A stretch of DNA of 64,000 nt, from NCBI RefSeq assembly GCF_001721645.1, contig NZ_CP017141.1:6014001-6078000 (forward strand). The letters are read 5' to 3'. A program made the translations under genes and the position numbers. The notes beneath the pieces are model-generated. The model did not search any database, was not told the origin of the DNA, and worked only from the letters and a program-made list of their open reading frames with translations. The DNA comes from Pedobacter steynii. GTDB taxonomy: Bacteria > Bacteroidota > Bacteroidia > Sphingobacteriales > Sphingobacteriaceae. Below are positions 1-9,071 of this stretch, in pieces; the first letter of the stretch is position 1; every line of letters starts with the position of its first letter.

Positions 1-480
1 GAAAGTGGCGATGTATACACTTTCAGTAACGCGATTCCTGATGATGAAATGCCTGCAGGTGTTCGTTCAACCTTCCTTAAAATCAACAAAAACACGGAAG
101 AATTCGACAAATCTTACTTTTTCAGAGTGGAAGACCTGACTGCAGGTTATAGAATTCAGCATGGTGAGTATGTTGGAAACAACAAATTTGTCCTGGCAAT
201 GATCAAAAGAGACGGTACCGGAGATAAAGCCAGAATTGGAGTAGCAGACGTACTGAACAAAACCTTTTCATGGGTGAGCGGAATGCCTGAAATCCCTGGA
301 AATGACTACAGCATGCCTATGTTTGTAGAAAAAGGTACGGCATACATCTCTGTTCCTGAACGCGCTTCTGAATCGGTAATTTATGCGATCAACCCTTCAG
401 ACAATACGGCAAAAAGAGGTATTGTAGTAGAAGGCGTGTCGAATGTTGGCCATATCGGCAAACTGACTCCTGGTAACTAA
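1..480 (+). CDS. DUF4374-family protein, C-terminal part (5' end outside window)
   Basis: The reading frame is open from the first base and ends in TAA at 478-480, so about 159 C-terminal residues are visible. The text (ESGDVYTFSNAIPDDEMPAG, later KINKNTEEFDKSYFF and PGNDYSMPMFVEKGTAYISV) matches my memory of the DUF4374 family of exported Bacteroidota proteins, which have repeated beta-rich segments and often sit beside TonB-dependent receptors for iron compounds. No catalytic motif is visible. The signal peptide and any lipobox would lie left of the window. It is followed by a strong intrinsic terminator, so it is the last gene of its transcription unit. The family call is fairly secure; the function is not known. 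Confidence 0.72.
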   Translation, partial: ESGDVYTFSNAIPDDEMPAGVRSTFLKINKNTEEFDKSYFFRVEDLTAGYRIQHGEYVGNNKFVLAMIKRDGTGDKARIGVADVLNKTFSWVSGMPEIPGNDYSMPMFVEKGTAYISVPERASESVIYAINPSDNTAKRGIVVEGVSNVGHIGKLTPGN

Positions 481-502
481 ACCAGATTATTTCATGTAAA
501 TA

Positions 503-535
503 AAAAGACCAGGCATCAACCTGGTCTTTTTTTAC
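503..535 (+). terminator. Rho-independent terminator after the DUF4374 gene
   Basis: An 11-bp perfect stem (AAAAGACCAGG at 503-513 with CCTGGTCTTTT at 520-530) encloses a six-base loop and runs into a T tract at 527-533. It lies 23 bases after the stop codon. Confidence 0.9.
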
Positions 536-638
536 GCCCTTGATTTCCTCTTTATCAAATGACCCGATCCTGACCAATTGATCATAAATCCGCAGCGTAA
601 GGAAAGATAATTTCCTAAATTAGTTCATCAAATTAATC

Positions 639-3269
639 ATGCAGATGAGTCAGGAAGCAAAACGCATTACTTCAGAAGGTTGGAAAAAATGGGGACCGTA
701 CGTCTCCAATCGTCAGTGGGGAACAGTCAGAGAGGATTATAGTGACAATGGTGATGCCTGGCAGTACAGCACACACGACATGGCGAGAAGTAAGGCCTGG
801 CGATGGGGAGAAGAAGGTATTGGCGGCATTTCTGACGATAAACAGCTGTTGTGTTTTGCCCCTTCCTTCTGGAATGGGAAGGACAGCATCCTCAAAGAAG
901 TATTGTATGGCCTCAGCAATACGGAAGGAAACCATGGTGAAGATGTAAAGGAGCTCTTTTATTACCTGGACTCCTCTCCCAGTCATTCCTATATGAAAAT
1001 GCTGTACAAATATCCTCAACAGGCTTTTCCTTACGAAACGCTCCTTCAAGAGAACCGCCGTCGCAGCAAGGAAGATCCTGAATTTGAATTGATGGATACA
1101 GGCATTTTTGAGAACAATGAATACTTTGATATTTTCATCGAATACGCGAAATCGGCTCAGGAAGATATCCTGATTAAAATTACCGCATACAACCGCCATA
1201 CGGAACCCGCTCCACTAACGGTGCTTCCCTCCCTCTGGTTTCGGAACAGGTGGTCCTGGGGTCATCACGAAAAAGATTTATCCATTTCCAAAATAAGTGA
1301 CACCGCAGTTGCGGTCCGCCACCATACCTTAGGGGAATATTTTTTCTATTCGGAAAGCCCTTCAGAATGGTTGTTTACAGAGAACGAAAGCAATACCATC
1401 AGGCTGTACCAATATGATAACGGCAAAAGATACTTTAAAGATGCCTTCAACGACTATGTGGTCGATCAAATGAAGAAAGCGGTCAATCCGACTGGAACAG
1501 GAACTAAAGTCGCCGCCTATTGTCGTCTGGATATCCCCGCCGGAGAATCGGCAGTGTTGCAATTCAGGTTGTGCAAAGGCTCGCTTAATAAGCCTTTTTC
1601 TGATTTTAAAGAGCGCTTTGATCTCCGCAAAAAAGAAACAGATATTTTCTATCAGGACCTGCAAAAGAAAATGAAGTCGGCGGAAGAACAATTGATCCAT
1701 CGCCAGGCTTTAGCAGGATTGCTCTGGAACAAGCAGTTTTACAATTACAGCGTGAGCCGCTGGCTGGAAGGCGATCCGGCCGGGATGCCGCCACCAGCAG
1801 GTCATCAGATTTCCCGCAACCTGAACTGGAAACACATCAACAATGCAGACATCATTTCCATGCCGGATAAATGGGAATTTCCATGGTATGCTTCCTGGGA
1901 CCTCGGCTTTCATTGCCTTAGCCTGGCCCTGGTAGATCCTGATTTTGCCAAACAACAGCTTTCCATACTGACCAAGGAATGGTATATGCATCCGAACGGG
2001 CAATTGCCTGCATACGAGTGGAACTTTGATGACACCAACCCTCCTGTCCATGCCTGGGCAACATTCGAGGTCTATAAAATGGACAAACAACAAAACAATG
2101 GTAAGGGCGACCTGTTTTTTCTGGAATCGGTGTTTCAGAAATTACTGATCAACTTTACCTGGTGGGTAAACCGTAAGGATGATAAAGGAAGTAACATCTT
2201 TTCGGGAGGCTTTCTGGGTTTAGACAATATCGGAGTGTTTGACCGCAATACGAAACTCCCTTCCGGTGTACGCATAGAACAGGCAGATGGTACGAGTTGG
2301 ATGGCCATGTATGCCCTCAATATGATGCAAATCTCACTGGAACTGGCAGTTCACAATAAGGTTTACGAAGATATGGCCTCCAAATTCTTTGAACATTTCC
2401 TATATATCGCAGGAGCGGTCATGAACATGATGGGAATTGCTGATACGGGACTATGGGATGAAGAAGATGGATTTTTCTATGATGAATTGTCTACGGATGA
2501 TACGCATTCTATTAAGCTGAAACTCCGGAGCATGGTGGGACTTATCCCGCTGTTTGCAGTCGCAGTGATTAAAGATGAAACCTTAAAGAAACTTCCAAAA
2601 TTCGCAGCCAGAATGCAGTGGTTTCTGGAACACCGTCAGGATCTGGCCTCTCTGGTTTCCCGGTGGACTGAAAAAGGAACGGATGATAAACATTTACTGA
2701 GTCTGCTTCGCGGTCACCGGATGAAACAAATCCTGAACCGAATGCTGGATGAAGCAGAGTTTTTAAGTGATTACGGAATCAGAAGCCTTTCTAAAAGCTA
2801 TGAACAGCAACCTTATGTATTTCCAACAGAAAAGGAAGAGTTTGTGGTAAAATATGTCCCTGGAGAAAGCGATAGCGGAATGTTTGGTGGAAACAGCAAC
2901 TGGCGGGGGCCGATATGGATGCCGGTCAATTTTCTGATCATTCAAAGCCTGCTTCGCTTCCATGATTATTACAGTGATGATTTTAAAGTAGAATATCCTA
3001 AGGGCTCCGGAAGCTTCCTGTCGCTCAAAGAGATTGCACTGGCACTTTCCCAGCGACTGATTGCCATATTTAAACCGGATGCAAACGGCAGACGCGCCTG
3101 TTTTGGAACGGACGAGAAAATGCAGACAGACCCACAGTTCAAAGACTATCTCTTGTTCAACGAGTATTTTCATGGCGACAATGGCAAGGGGCTCGGCGCA
3201 GCTCACCAAACGGGATGGACGGCATTAATCGCGAATCTTCTGGTCTCTGATCAGGATATTTTTTCTTAA
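639..3269 (+). CDS. GH63-like (MGH1 superfamily) glucosidase
   Basis: This 876-residue protein resembles the bacterial family 63-type glucosidases (alpha/alpha-six barrel), which hydrolyse alpha-glucosidic bonds. The start contains SEGWKKWGPYVSNRQWGTVR and YSTHDMARSKAWRWGEEG, typical of the N-terminal beta-sandwich part. The barrel half has WYASWDLGFH near residue 417, where the family's acidic catalytic residue is expected, and NWRGPIWMP near residue 754, a strongly conserved GH63 segment. There is no signal peptide, so a cytoplasmic role in glucan or oligosaccharide metabolism is likely. Length is normal for the bacterial group (about 850-900). It is followed after 24 bases by a small HD-type hydrolase in the same direction. 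The exact substrate cannot be told from sequence. Confidence 0.85.
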   Translation: MQMSQEAKRITSEGWKKWGPYVSNRQWGTVREDYSDNGDAWQYSTHDMARSKAWRWGEEGIGGISDDKQLLCFAPSFWNGKDSILKEVLYGLSNTEGNHGEDVKELFYYLDSSPSHSYMKMLYKYPQQAFPYETLLQENRRRSKEDPEFELMDTGIFENNEYFDIFIEYAKSAQEDILIKITAYNRHTEPAPLTVLPSLWFRNRWSWGHHEKDLSISKISDTAVAVRHHTLGEYFFYSESPSEWLFTENESNTIRLYQYDNGKRYFKDAFNDYVVDQMKKAVNPTGTGTKVAAYCRLDIPAGESAVLQFRLCKGSLNKPFSDFKERFDLRKKETDIFYQDLQKKMKSAEEQLIHRQALAGLLWNKQFYNYSVSRWLEGDPAGMPPPAGHQISRNLNWKHINNADIISMPDKWEFPWYASWDLGFHCLSLALVDPDFAKQQLSILTKEWYMHPNGQLPAYEWNFDDTNPPVHAWATFEVYKMDKQQNNGKGDLFFLESVFQKLLINFTWWVNRKDDKGSNIFSGGFLGLDNIGVFDRNTKLPSGVRIEQADGTSWMAMYALNMMQISLELAVHNKVYEDMASKFFEHFLYIAGAVMNMMGIADTGLWDEEDGFFYDELSTDDTHSIKLKLRSMVGLIPLFAVAVIKDETLKKLPKFAARMQWFLEHRQDLASLVSRWTEKGTDDKHLLSLLRGHRMKQILNRMLDEAEFLSDYGIRSLSKSYEQQPYVFPTEKEEFVVKYVPGESDSGMFGGNSNWRGPIWMPVNFLIIQSLLRFHDYYSDDFKVEYPKGSGSFLSLKEIALALSQRLIAIFKPDANGRRACFGTDEKMQTDPQFKDYLLFNEYFHGDNGKGLGAAHQTGWTALIANLLVSDQDIFS

Positions 3270-3293
3270 TTCCAAAAAGTAAACGCGGATAGC

Positions 3294-3908
3294 ATGTTAG
3301 CAGAAACCTTTATCGAACTACTGAAACCTTACCAAAACAATACACTAATAATCAATGAATTGTGGGCTGAAATTAAAGTAAAACATTCAGATAAGAAAAG
3401 GCACTACCATACTTTAACACACCTTGAGCATTTGCTAAATGAGTTGTCGGCAGTTAAGGCCCGAATCAAAAACTGGGAGGTAGTCCTATTCAGCCTCTAC
3501 TATCACGACATCGTTTACAATCCGCTTAAAGACAACAATGAAGAAAAAAGCGCTGAGCTTGCCGAAACCAGAATGCAAAGCATCGGTATCCCTGCCACAT
3601 GGATTCATCAATGCAGCCTGCAGATTCTGGCTACCAAAAAACACCTCCCGGATACCAACGAAGACACCAATTACTTTACCGATGCTGATTTGTCGGTTTT
3701 AGGACAGGACTGGGATACCTATTCCGCTTACACCCAGGCCATCAGAAAGGAATATTCTATTTATCCAGACCTGATTTACAATCCAGGAAGGAAAAAGGTA
3801 TTGCAGCATTTTTTAAAGATGGACCGCATTTACAAAACGGAATATTTTTACCAGCGACTGGAAGAAAGGGCAAAATCGAACCTTCAAAGGGAGCTGGAAG
3901 CGCTATAA
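3294..3908 (+). CDS. Predicted HD-type metal-dependent phosphohydrolase
   Basis: This 204-residue cytoplasmic protein has the arrangement of the COG4339 group of predicted HD-domain hydrolases. It shows a His-rich N-terminal segment (KRHYHTLTHLEHLL, residues about 38-51), the HD pair in SLYYHDIVYNP near residue 68, a downstream helix (NEEKSAELA) and a later Asp in FTDADLSVLG. HD proteins use these His and Asp residues to bind divalent metal and cleave phosphate esters, often of nucleotides, but the substrate of this group is unknown. The gene starts 24 bases after the glucosidase stop, so the two may be cotranscribed. It converges with the next gene, leaving 21 bases between stops and no clear terminator. 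Confidence 0.75.
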   Translation: MLAETFIELLKPYQNNTLIINELWAEIKVKHSDKKRHYHTLTHLEHLLNELSAVKARIKNWEVVLFSLYYHDIVYNPLKDNNEEKSAELAETRMQSIGIPATWIHQCSLQILATKKHLPDTNEDTNYFTDADLSVLGQDWDTYSAYTQAIRKEYSIYPDLIYNPGRKKVLQHFLKMDRIYKTEYFYQRLEERAKSNLQRELEAL

Positions 3909-3929
3909 ACCTGGTTTTCAAAACCGCCA

Positions 3930-5921
3930 TTACTCCTGTCCGTCTGATTTCTTTTTGAACAGATCCCCATATTTACTGATGAGCTTAGCCGCCTGCTCGG
4001 GAGCAATCAGAATATAGTTATCACCATGTAAATCCTGACGGAAATAACTGCTGTCTTCCGGCAAAGGGTATACTCCATAAGGAATCTTCGCCTCAGTCAA
4101 GGCCTCATTAATGATATTAATCAGCTTGTTATTCTCCCAGGCCTGCTCTTCCGTTGCAAGCTCTAGTTCATATTTCTTTTGACCACATTGAAAAGTAAGC
4201 ACCAGCTTTTCCTGATCAGGCTGACCATTAACCGGAATGCGGGAATGGGCATAATCAGTCAGGTAGTCCTGATCTGTAGTTTGAAGTTCTTTTAATCTGG
4301 TGTTCAAATCGTATAGAAAACCTTCTACGGTGTTGCTCAATCCCGAAGTGAAGGCATTGGGAAGCTCCAACAGCATATTGGAAAGAGAAACCGGATTTCG
4401 TTCCCTCCAGGCAGCAACCAATTGTTCTCTGCTTTTCTTTTCCGTTTTTTTGAGGATTTGTTCTGCCAGGAAAAAATCAACAACATCTGCAATCTTGGTA
4501 CGTGTTAAGCGCTCGTTGAGGTCATAATATTCCCATACCGCATAACTGTAATCGCCCGGACTACCATTGTAACAAACATCTGATTTACTGGCCAGATATA
4601 CGTTTCTAACCAATTCTGCTTCTTTCTCTTTCAATAAAGTGAAGAATATCGTTTTGGGATAATTAGCCTCATATCCCGTGAACAAAGCCGCAGTGGTAAA
4701 ATAAAAACGCCTCGGATCCAGCTGATCTTCCAGATAGTGATTAAGAAATTGAAAATTAGGGGCATTAATCCAACTTTCCAGATCCCTTTCTTTTATCATT
4801 TCTTTGTATAGGATGTCATTGATTTTTACATAGATATAAAACTGACGGTTGCCCGGAACTTCTGCCTGTATTTCGTCTTTTACCACATGAACTTCCAGGT
4901 CTGTATAGCGGAAATTCAGCAATGCCGCCGCTTTTTGCAAAACCAATTCATACAGCTTTTTTATCTTATCTGTGGGAATCTGACCATAATACTCCCTGGT
5001 GATAAAATCCAGCGGTTCTATCTCCTTTTCATAATCAAAAGACAGGTAGTTCTTCGTATGCAAGGCCAGGTCATTTATGTTTAAAAGAGTGGCCCGGCTA
5101 TAGTTATCAATCAATTTTTTTCGTGCAGCCGGGTCTATAAAGCCGGTAGCAGTAAGGCTATCCAAAAGAGCAAGCTGCTGTTGTTTATAATAAGGGAATT
5201 TATCATGATAAATGATCAGTTTTCCGATATCATCCATCATTTTACGATGGCTTACAGAAGAAATAATGTTATTTCCATAGTAATGCTCCATCCGCATATC
5301 CTGAGCATCCAGCAAACCCGTTTTTTTAAACAAATCCAGCCATATTAAATAGGGTTTAGCCTGTTTAACCCGTTCTTCCTGCTGTACCTCCGTATCCTCA
5401 AAAGCAGAAACCTTAAATTCAACGGTGCTATCACTGAGAAGTGGTTTTATGGCCGGGCCAAAATATTCCCCAAACCCTTCAGCCAGCTTTTTTGTCGCCT
5501 CAGAACCCGATTGTTCATCCCGGTAATAAGCAGCGGCAGCATGAATAAAATTGAAAAGATCAGACCGGTTTGGAAAATTACCTGCCAGATAGCGCTGTTC
5601 TTTAAGCTCATATCCCTTTTCAAAGTCCTTTATTTTATTTAAAAGCGTATCAAAATGAGCAGGTGGAAAAATATTACGGCCTGGAAGGTCATCCCCATAA
5701 TTTTTTTCGCTGATATTTTTATAAACCTGTAAAGGCTTCTTTTCCGAGAATCTGATCAGCTCATCCTTTCCTTTTTGACTCAGCAACTGCTGATCTTGCA
5801 GGGATTGTGCGATCTGGTTTACTTCAGTCACAGATAAGGGCTGCGCCAGCGCAAGGGAACACCACAACAGGAATAAGACAGACAGGGCTCCAAAACGTAC
5901 AGATTTTCTAAAATTCATCAT
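3930..5921 (-). CDS. Large exported protein of unknown function
   Basis: I do not recognise the family of this 663-residue protein. The N-terminus (basic MMNFRKSVRF, then a hydrophobic run ending SLALAQ) is a clear signal peptide with likely cleavage after residue 26, so the protein is periplasmic or surface-exposed. The rest is hydrophilic, alpha-helical in character, rich in Lys, Glu, Leu and Tyr, and has no transmembrane helix, lipobox or obvious catalytic motif. A second ATG three bases downstream could be the true start. It stands alone: convergent with the HD hydrolase on one side and divergent from the DUF922 gene on the other. The translation is certain; the role is open. Confidence 0.8.
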   Translation of the reverse strand: MMNFRKSVRFGALSVLFLLWCSLALAQPLSVTEVNQIAQSLQDQQLLSQKGKDELIRFSEKKPLQVYKNISEKNYGDDLPGRNIFPPAHFDTLLNKIKDFEKGYELKEQRYLAGNFPNRSDLFNFIHAAAAYYRDEQSGSEATKKLAEGFGEYFGPAIKPLLSDSTVEFKVSAFEDTEVQQEERVKQAKPYLIWLDLFKKTGLLDAQDMRMEHYYGNNIISSVSHRKMMDDIGKLIIYHDKFPYYKQQQLALLDSLTATGFIDPAARKKLIDNYSRATLLNINDLALHTKNYLSFDYEKEIEPLDFITREYYGQIPTDKIKKLYELVLQKAAALLNFRYTDLEVHVVKDEIQAEVPGNRQFYIYVKINDILYKEMIKERDLESWINAPNFQFLNHYLEDQLDPRRFYFTTAALFTGYEANYPKTIFFTLLKEKEAELVRNVYLASKSDVCYNGSPGDYSYAVWEYYDLNERLTRTKIADVVDFFLAEQILKKTEKKSREQLVAAWRERNPVSLSNMLLELPNAFTSGLSNTVEGFLYDLNTRLKELQTTDQDYLTDYAHSRIPVNGQPDQEKLVLTFQCGQKKYELELATEEQAWENNKLINIINEALTEAKIPYGVYPLPEDSSYFRQDLHGDNYILIAPEQAAKLISKYGDLFKKKSDGQE

Positions 5922-6037
5922 TAAAAATTATGCTTTCACAATTAGCGACAAGGATTGCACAGCAAATTAGCCAAATATTCTTTATTAGCTAAAGTAGGCG
6001 GTCAAAAGCTCCGGTTTTTTTTATTTCTTTGTGAAAT

Positions 6038-6634
6038 ATGAGATTCCTCCTCAAACAGTTTTATGCCCTGAAATGGACCGGGATCGGATGGGCTGCTCTG
6101 CTCCTTCTGATCTTAAATTCAGCCCCGGCTTTTAGTCAGCAAAACCAGCTGAACCGCATCACCTTAAACTGGAACTCATTTCGCAAAGTCAACAGTAATA
6201 ACCGCCCCTATATTGCCTATACCGCTCACCAGACCAGACATAAATACCGCGCTACACAAAACGGAAAACATCTTTCGCTTCAGTTTGAAGTTGGGGTAAC
6301 TTTAGACAGCTCGCAGACGATCATCGACCTCAGTAAACTAAAAAGCCTAGGCAATGCAGATAAAAAAGCATTGTTAAACCACGAGCAGGGGCATTCAGAC
6401 CTGGCCGTTATTTACGGCAGAATCCTTTACCAGCGCTTATCCAGGAAAAATTACAGCATTGGCAATTTTAAAAAAGAGGTAAAAGTCATCTATGATGCGG
6501 TGATGAAAGAACTTGCCGGCAAAAACAGAACCTATGATATCGAGACCGAACATGGTCAGTATGCAGAACAACAGCAGAAATGGGATGTATACTTCAAAAA
6601 GGAACTCCTTAAAAATCCGGGATTAAGCCAATAA
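6038..6634 (+). CDS. DUF922-family exported protein with HExxH-like motif
   Basis: This 198-residue protein has an N-terminal hydrophobic segment (GWAALLLLILNSAPAFSQ) that fits a signal peptide cleaved near residue 34. The mature part contains LLNHEQGHSDLAV near residue 114. An HEQGH zinc-binding motif in this setting is the mark of the DUF922 family, often described as putative Zn-dependent proteases. The preceding part (ITLNWNSFRKVNSNNRPYIAYT) also fits that family, where the substrate-facing domain precedes the HExxH helix. Activity has not, as far as I know, been shown for the family. The gene ends in a hairpin shared with the convergent response regulator. Confidence 0.75.
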   Translation: MRFLLKQFYALKWTGIGWAALLLLILNSAPAFSQQNQLNRITLNWNSFRKVNSNNRPYIAYTAHQTRHKYRATQNGKHLSLQFEVGVTLDSSQTIIDLSKLKSLGNADKKALLNHEQGHSDLAVIYGRILYQRLSRKNYSIGNFKKEVKVIYDAVMKELAGKNRTYDIETEHGQYAEQQQKWDVYFKKELLKNPGLSQ

Positions 6635-6650
6635 GGATTACAAATCCTTA
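6632..6650. terminator. Short perfect hairpin shared by two convergent stop codons
   Basis: TAAGGATT (6632-6639) and AATCCTTA (6643-6650) form a perfect 8-bp stem with a three-base loop. The stem contains the TAA of the DUF922 gene at one end and the TAA of the opposing response regulator at the other. There is no T tract, so it is at best a weak bidirectional terminator. Confidence 0.4.
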
Positions 6651-7373
6651 GCTATGCAACAGCTGTTTCAATACCTGTTTATAGTTTTTCCCCAATGGCA
6701 GCTGCGTTCCATTTTTCAGGTATATCGTATTTCCTTCAATATAATGCACAAACTTTTTGTTCAGGATATAGGATTTATGAATCCGCACAAAGCTTTCTGC
6801 CGGCAGCTGACTTTCAAAACTACTCAATGTTCTTGGCGTCAGTAGAAAACCCTGCTCCTGCCAAACCTTCACATAATTACCCAGGCTCTCCAGGTAACAC
6901 AATGCGTCCAGGCGAAGCAATACAAACTTCTTATCAGATTTAATATAAATCTCTTCGGCCTCATTAACAGCCACAGGCGCATGATTTTGAGCCAATGGCT
7001 GCGCATTATTTTTCAGGCTATGCTCTGCCAATGCCCGGTTTGCGGCTTTCAAAAAGCGATCAAAACGAAATGGCTTTAGCAAGTAATCACAAACGTCCAG
7101 GTCAAAACTCTCCAAAGCATGTTCTTCAAAAGCGGAAGTAATGATGATCAATGGCCTTTGTTGTAAAGTTCTCAAAAAGTCAAGCCCGTTCAATTTGGGC
7201 ATACGGATATCAAGAAAGATCAGGTCTACCGCATTTCTGCTCAAAAACTCCAGCGCTTCGGTAGCCCGGTAACATTGTCCGCTGAGCTCCAGAAAGGAAA
7301 CATCCGAAATGTATTTCAGGATCACCTCATGTGCCAGAGGTTCATCATCAACAATTAAACAGCGCAGGCTCAT
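6648..7373 (-). CDS. LytTR-family response regulator
   Basis: This 241-residue protein has a receiver domain (residues 1-120) with acidic pocket LIVDDEP, phospho-acceptor Asp55 in IFLDIRMP and the conserved Lys in YLLKPF. A LytTR DNA-binding domain follows (about 140-241; EEIYIKSDKKFVLLRLDALC, then FVRIHKSYILNKKFV). It is expected to receive phosphate from the adjacent sensor kinase and bind promoter direct repeats. Its ATG overlaps the kinase stop by four bases, so translation is coupled. The pair is divergent from the ABC transporter at 9.07-13.5 kb, which makes that transporter the natural candidate target. That is inference from position only. Confidence 0.9.
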   Translation of the reverse strand: MSLRCLIVDDEPLAHEVILKYISDVSFLELSGQCYRATEALEFLSRNAVDLIFLDIRMPKLNGLDFLRTLQQRPLIIITSAFEEHALESFDLDVCDYLLKPFRFDRFLKAANRALAEHSLKNNAQPLAQNHAPVAVNEAEEIYIKSDKKFVLLRLDALCYLESLGNYVKVWQEQGFLLTPRTLSSFESQLPAESFVRIHKSYILNKKFVHYIEGNTIYLKNGTQLPLGKNYKQVLKQLLHS

Positions 7374-8863
7374 AACAGGTTCAGGTGTAATTCTGCCTTA
7401 AAAATAGAACTATTTATCTCTGTTTTCAGCACATGACGATCAGGATACAGTAAAGCCAGCCTTCTTTTCAGGTTAATCAAACCAATTCCCGAGGCTTTTT
7501 CCGGCTGTAGTTCAAATGAATTCTCACAGCTAAAATAAAGCAGCCCCTCCTTACACTTCAGCAGCAGGTTCAATTCCGCCGCTTCTTCTGCGGGCTCTAT
7601 TCCATGCTTAAAGGCATTTTCTACAAAGATGATGAGTAATAAGGGTGCAATAGGCTGGTTTTCATCATCGATATCCACCAAGAAATTTAAGTTCAGCTTC
7701 TTCCTTAAACGGAGCTGTTGCAGCTGAATATAATCCTGAATATATTTTAGTTCTTCTCCGATACCCACCCAGTCTTCCTTTCCTCTGTAAATCACATAAC
7801 GCATCAGTTCCGACAACCGGAGAATGCTTTCCGGTGCATCTTTAGATTGCTGCAGGCTCAGGGCATACAGATTGTTTAAGGTATTAAAAAAGAAATGCGG
7901 ATTGAGCTGCTGCCTCAGCAGGTCCAGTTCGGTCTGTGTCTTTTCCTTTTCCAGAGAGATGATCTGGCTGTTTTGTCTTGCCCATTGCAGCGCCAGTACG
8001 ATCGGCAGACTGATCACCATAATCCCCATCGCAGAAAAGGCATTCTCCATTTTAAAGGGATTGCTGGAAATGATTCCCCCCATAATGCTGTTGATGGGCA
8101 GGCTGATTAAAAACTGTCCGATCAGTGGATATAAAATGCCTACCGTTGCCAATACACTGAGCACATAGATGACCCTGCCCTGATTTTTCAATACCTTTGA
8201 AACCAAATAACGGCTATTGATATAAAAGAACAGGTAACCGCATAAATACATCAGCATAAACTGAATGCTAAAGCTCAGAAATGTTCCGAAATTACTAAAG
8301 ATCAGCCGGAAGTTCAGTTCAAAATAAATCAGGAGGTAACCGTTTTTCAGGTACTCCGGCTTTTCAAGAGAGGAAACACCCATGGCCGCCAGAATCACCG
8401 AAACCAACACCAGGCTAATCAAAATGGCCCCATCCAGGTCCAACCTTTTTAACCACCTGACATGCTTTACCTGAAGCTGATAATATCGGTTTACCTCTAG
8501 TAAAACTTCAAGTATCAAACTGAACAGGCCGGTCATAAATATCGCCCCTTCAAAAATGCCCCAGGGTTTCAGCCAGATTAAAACACTGGTGGCGGCAGGC
8601 AAAAGCAAACAGAAACAAATCAGCCAGCACCAGATATACTGCTTTTTAGACAAATCCGCTTTAAGCACCGGCTTATACCAGGCAAAAACCAGCGCCGGCA
8701 ACTGAGCCAGACTAAAGATAACAACGCCTTTAAAATAGCTATTCCAGCTGGAGTCAGCTTCTTCCAGATTGTAAAAAATGGCAATCCACAACACCAGGCC
8801 TATAAAAAATATGAATTCCTGATACCTGGCGAATGCGTCCTGCTTAACTGATAACTTAACCAT
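7370..8863 (-). CDS. LytS-like membrane sensor histidine kinase
   Basis: This 497-residue protein has an N-terminal half of about eight hydrophobic segments (residues 15-300, for example FIFFIGLVLWIAIFY and LMYLCGYLFFYI), a short coiled stretch, then the His_kinase domain with phospho-acceptor box QLNPHFFFNTLNNLYAL near residue 323. The ATP-binding part is short, with an N box FVENAFKHGIEP and a glycine segment GIGLINLKRRLALLYP, as usual for this LytS/YehU type. It should autophosphorylate and pass phosphate to the overlapping LytTR regulator. No periplasmic sensor domain is visible, so the stimulus is probably sensed in or near the membrane. Confidence 0.9.
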   Translation of the reverse strand: MVKLSVKQDAFARYQEFIFFIGLVLWIAIFYNLEEADSSWNSYFKGVVIFSLAQLPALVFAWYKPVLKADLSKKQYIWCWLICFCLLLPAATSVLIWLKPWGIFEGAIFMTGLFSLILEVLLEVNRYYQLQVKHVRWLKRLDLDGAILISLVLVSVILAAMGVSSLEKPEYLKNGYLLIYFELNFRLIFSNFGTFLSFSIQFMLMYLCGYLFFYINSRYLVSKVLKNQGRVIYVLSVLATVGILYPLIGQFLISLPINSIMGGIISSNPFKMENAFSAMGIMVISLPIVLALQWARQNSQIISLEKEKTQTELDLLRQQLNPHFFFNTLNNLYALSLQQSKDAPESILRLSELMRYVIYRGKEDWVGIGEELKYIQDYIQLQQLRLRKKLNLNFLVDIDDENQPIAPLLLIIFVENAFKHGIEPAEEAAELNLLLKCKEGLLYFSCENSFELQPEKASGIGLINLKRRLALLYPDRHVLKTEINSSIFKAELHLNLL

Positions 8864-9071
8864 AACCTATTAAAGAAGTATAAAGGAAAGTTGAAAATAG
8901 CGGACCAGCAAATCTTAATGACAAACGTCACGATTTTAGTGATGAAGGTAAAATAATGCGGATATCAGGAAATACCAGTCGTTCGTCACGCCACTGACCT
9001 CCTTCCTCATTTATAATTGAATCCTGTTTTTACCGCAGCTAATTTGCATCCAATTCATTCAAACCACATTT

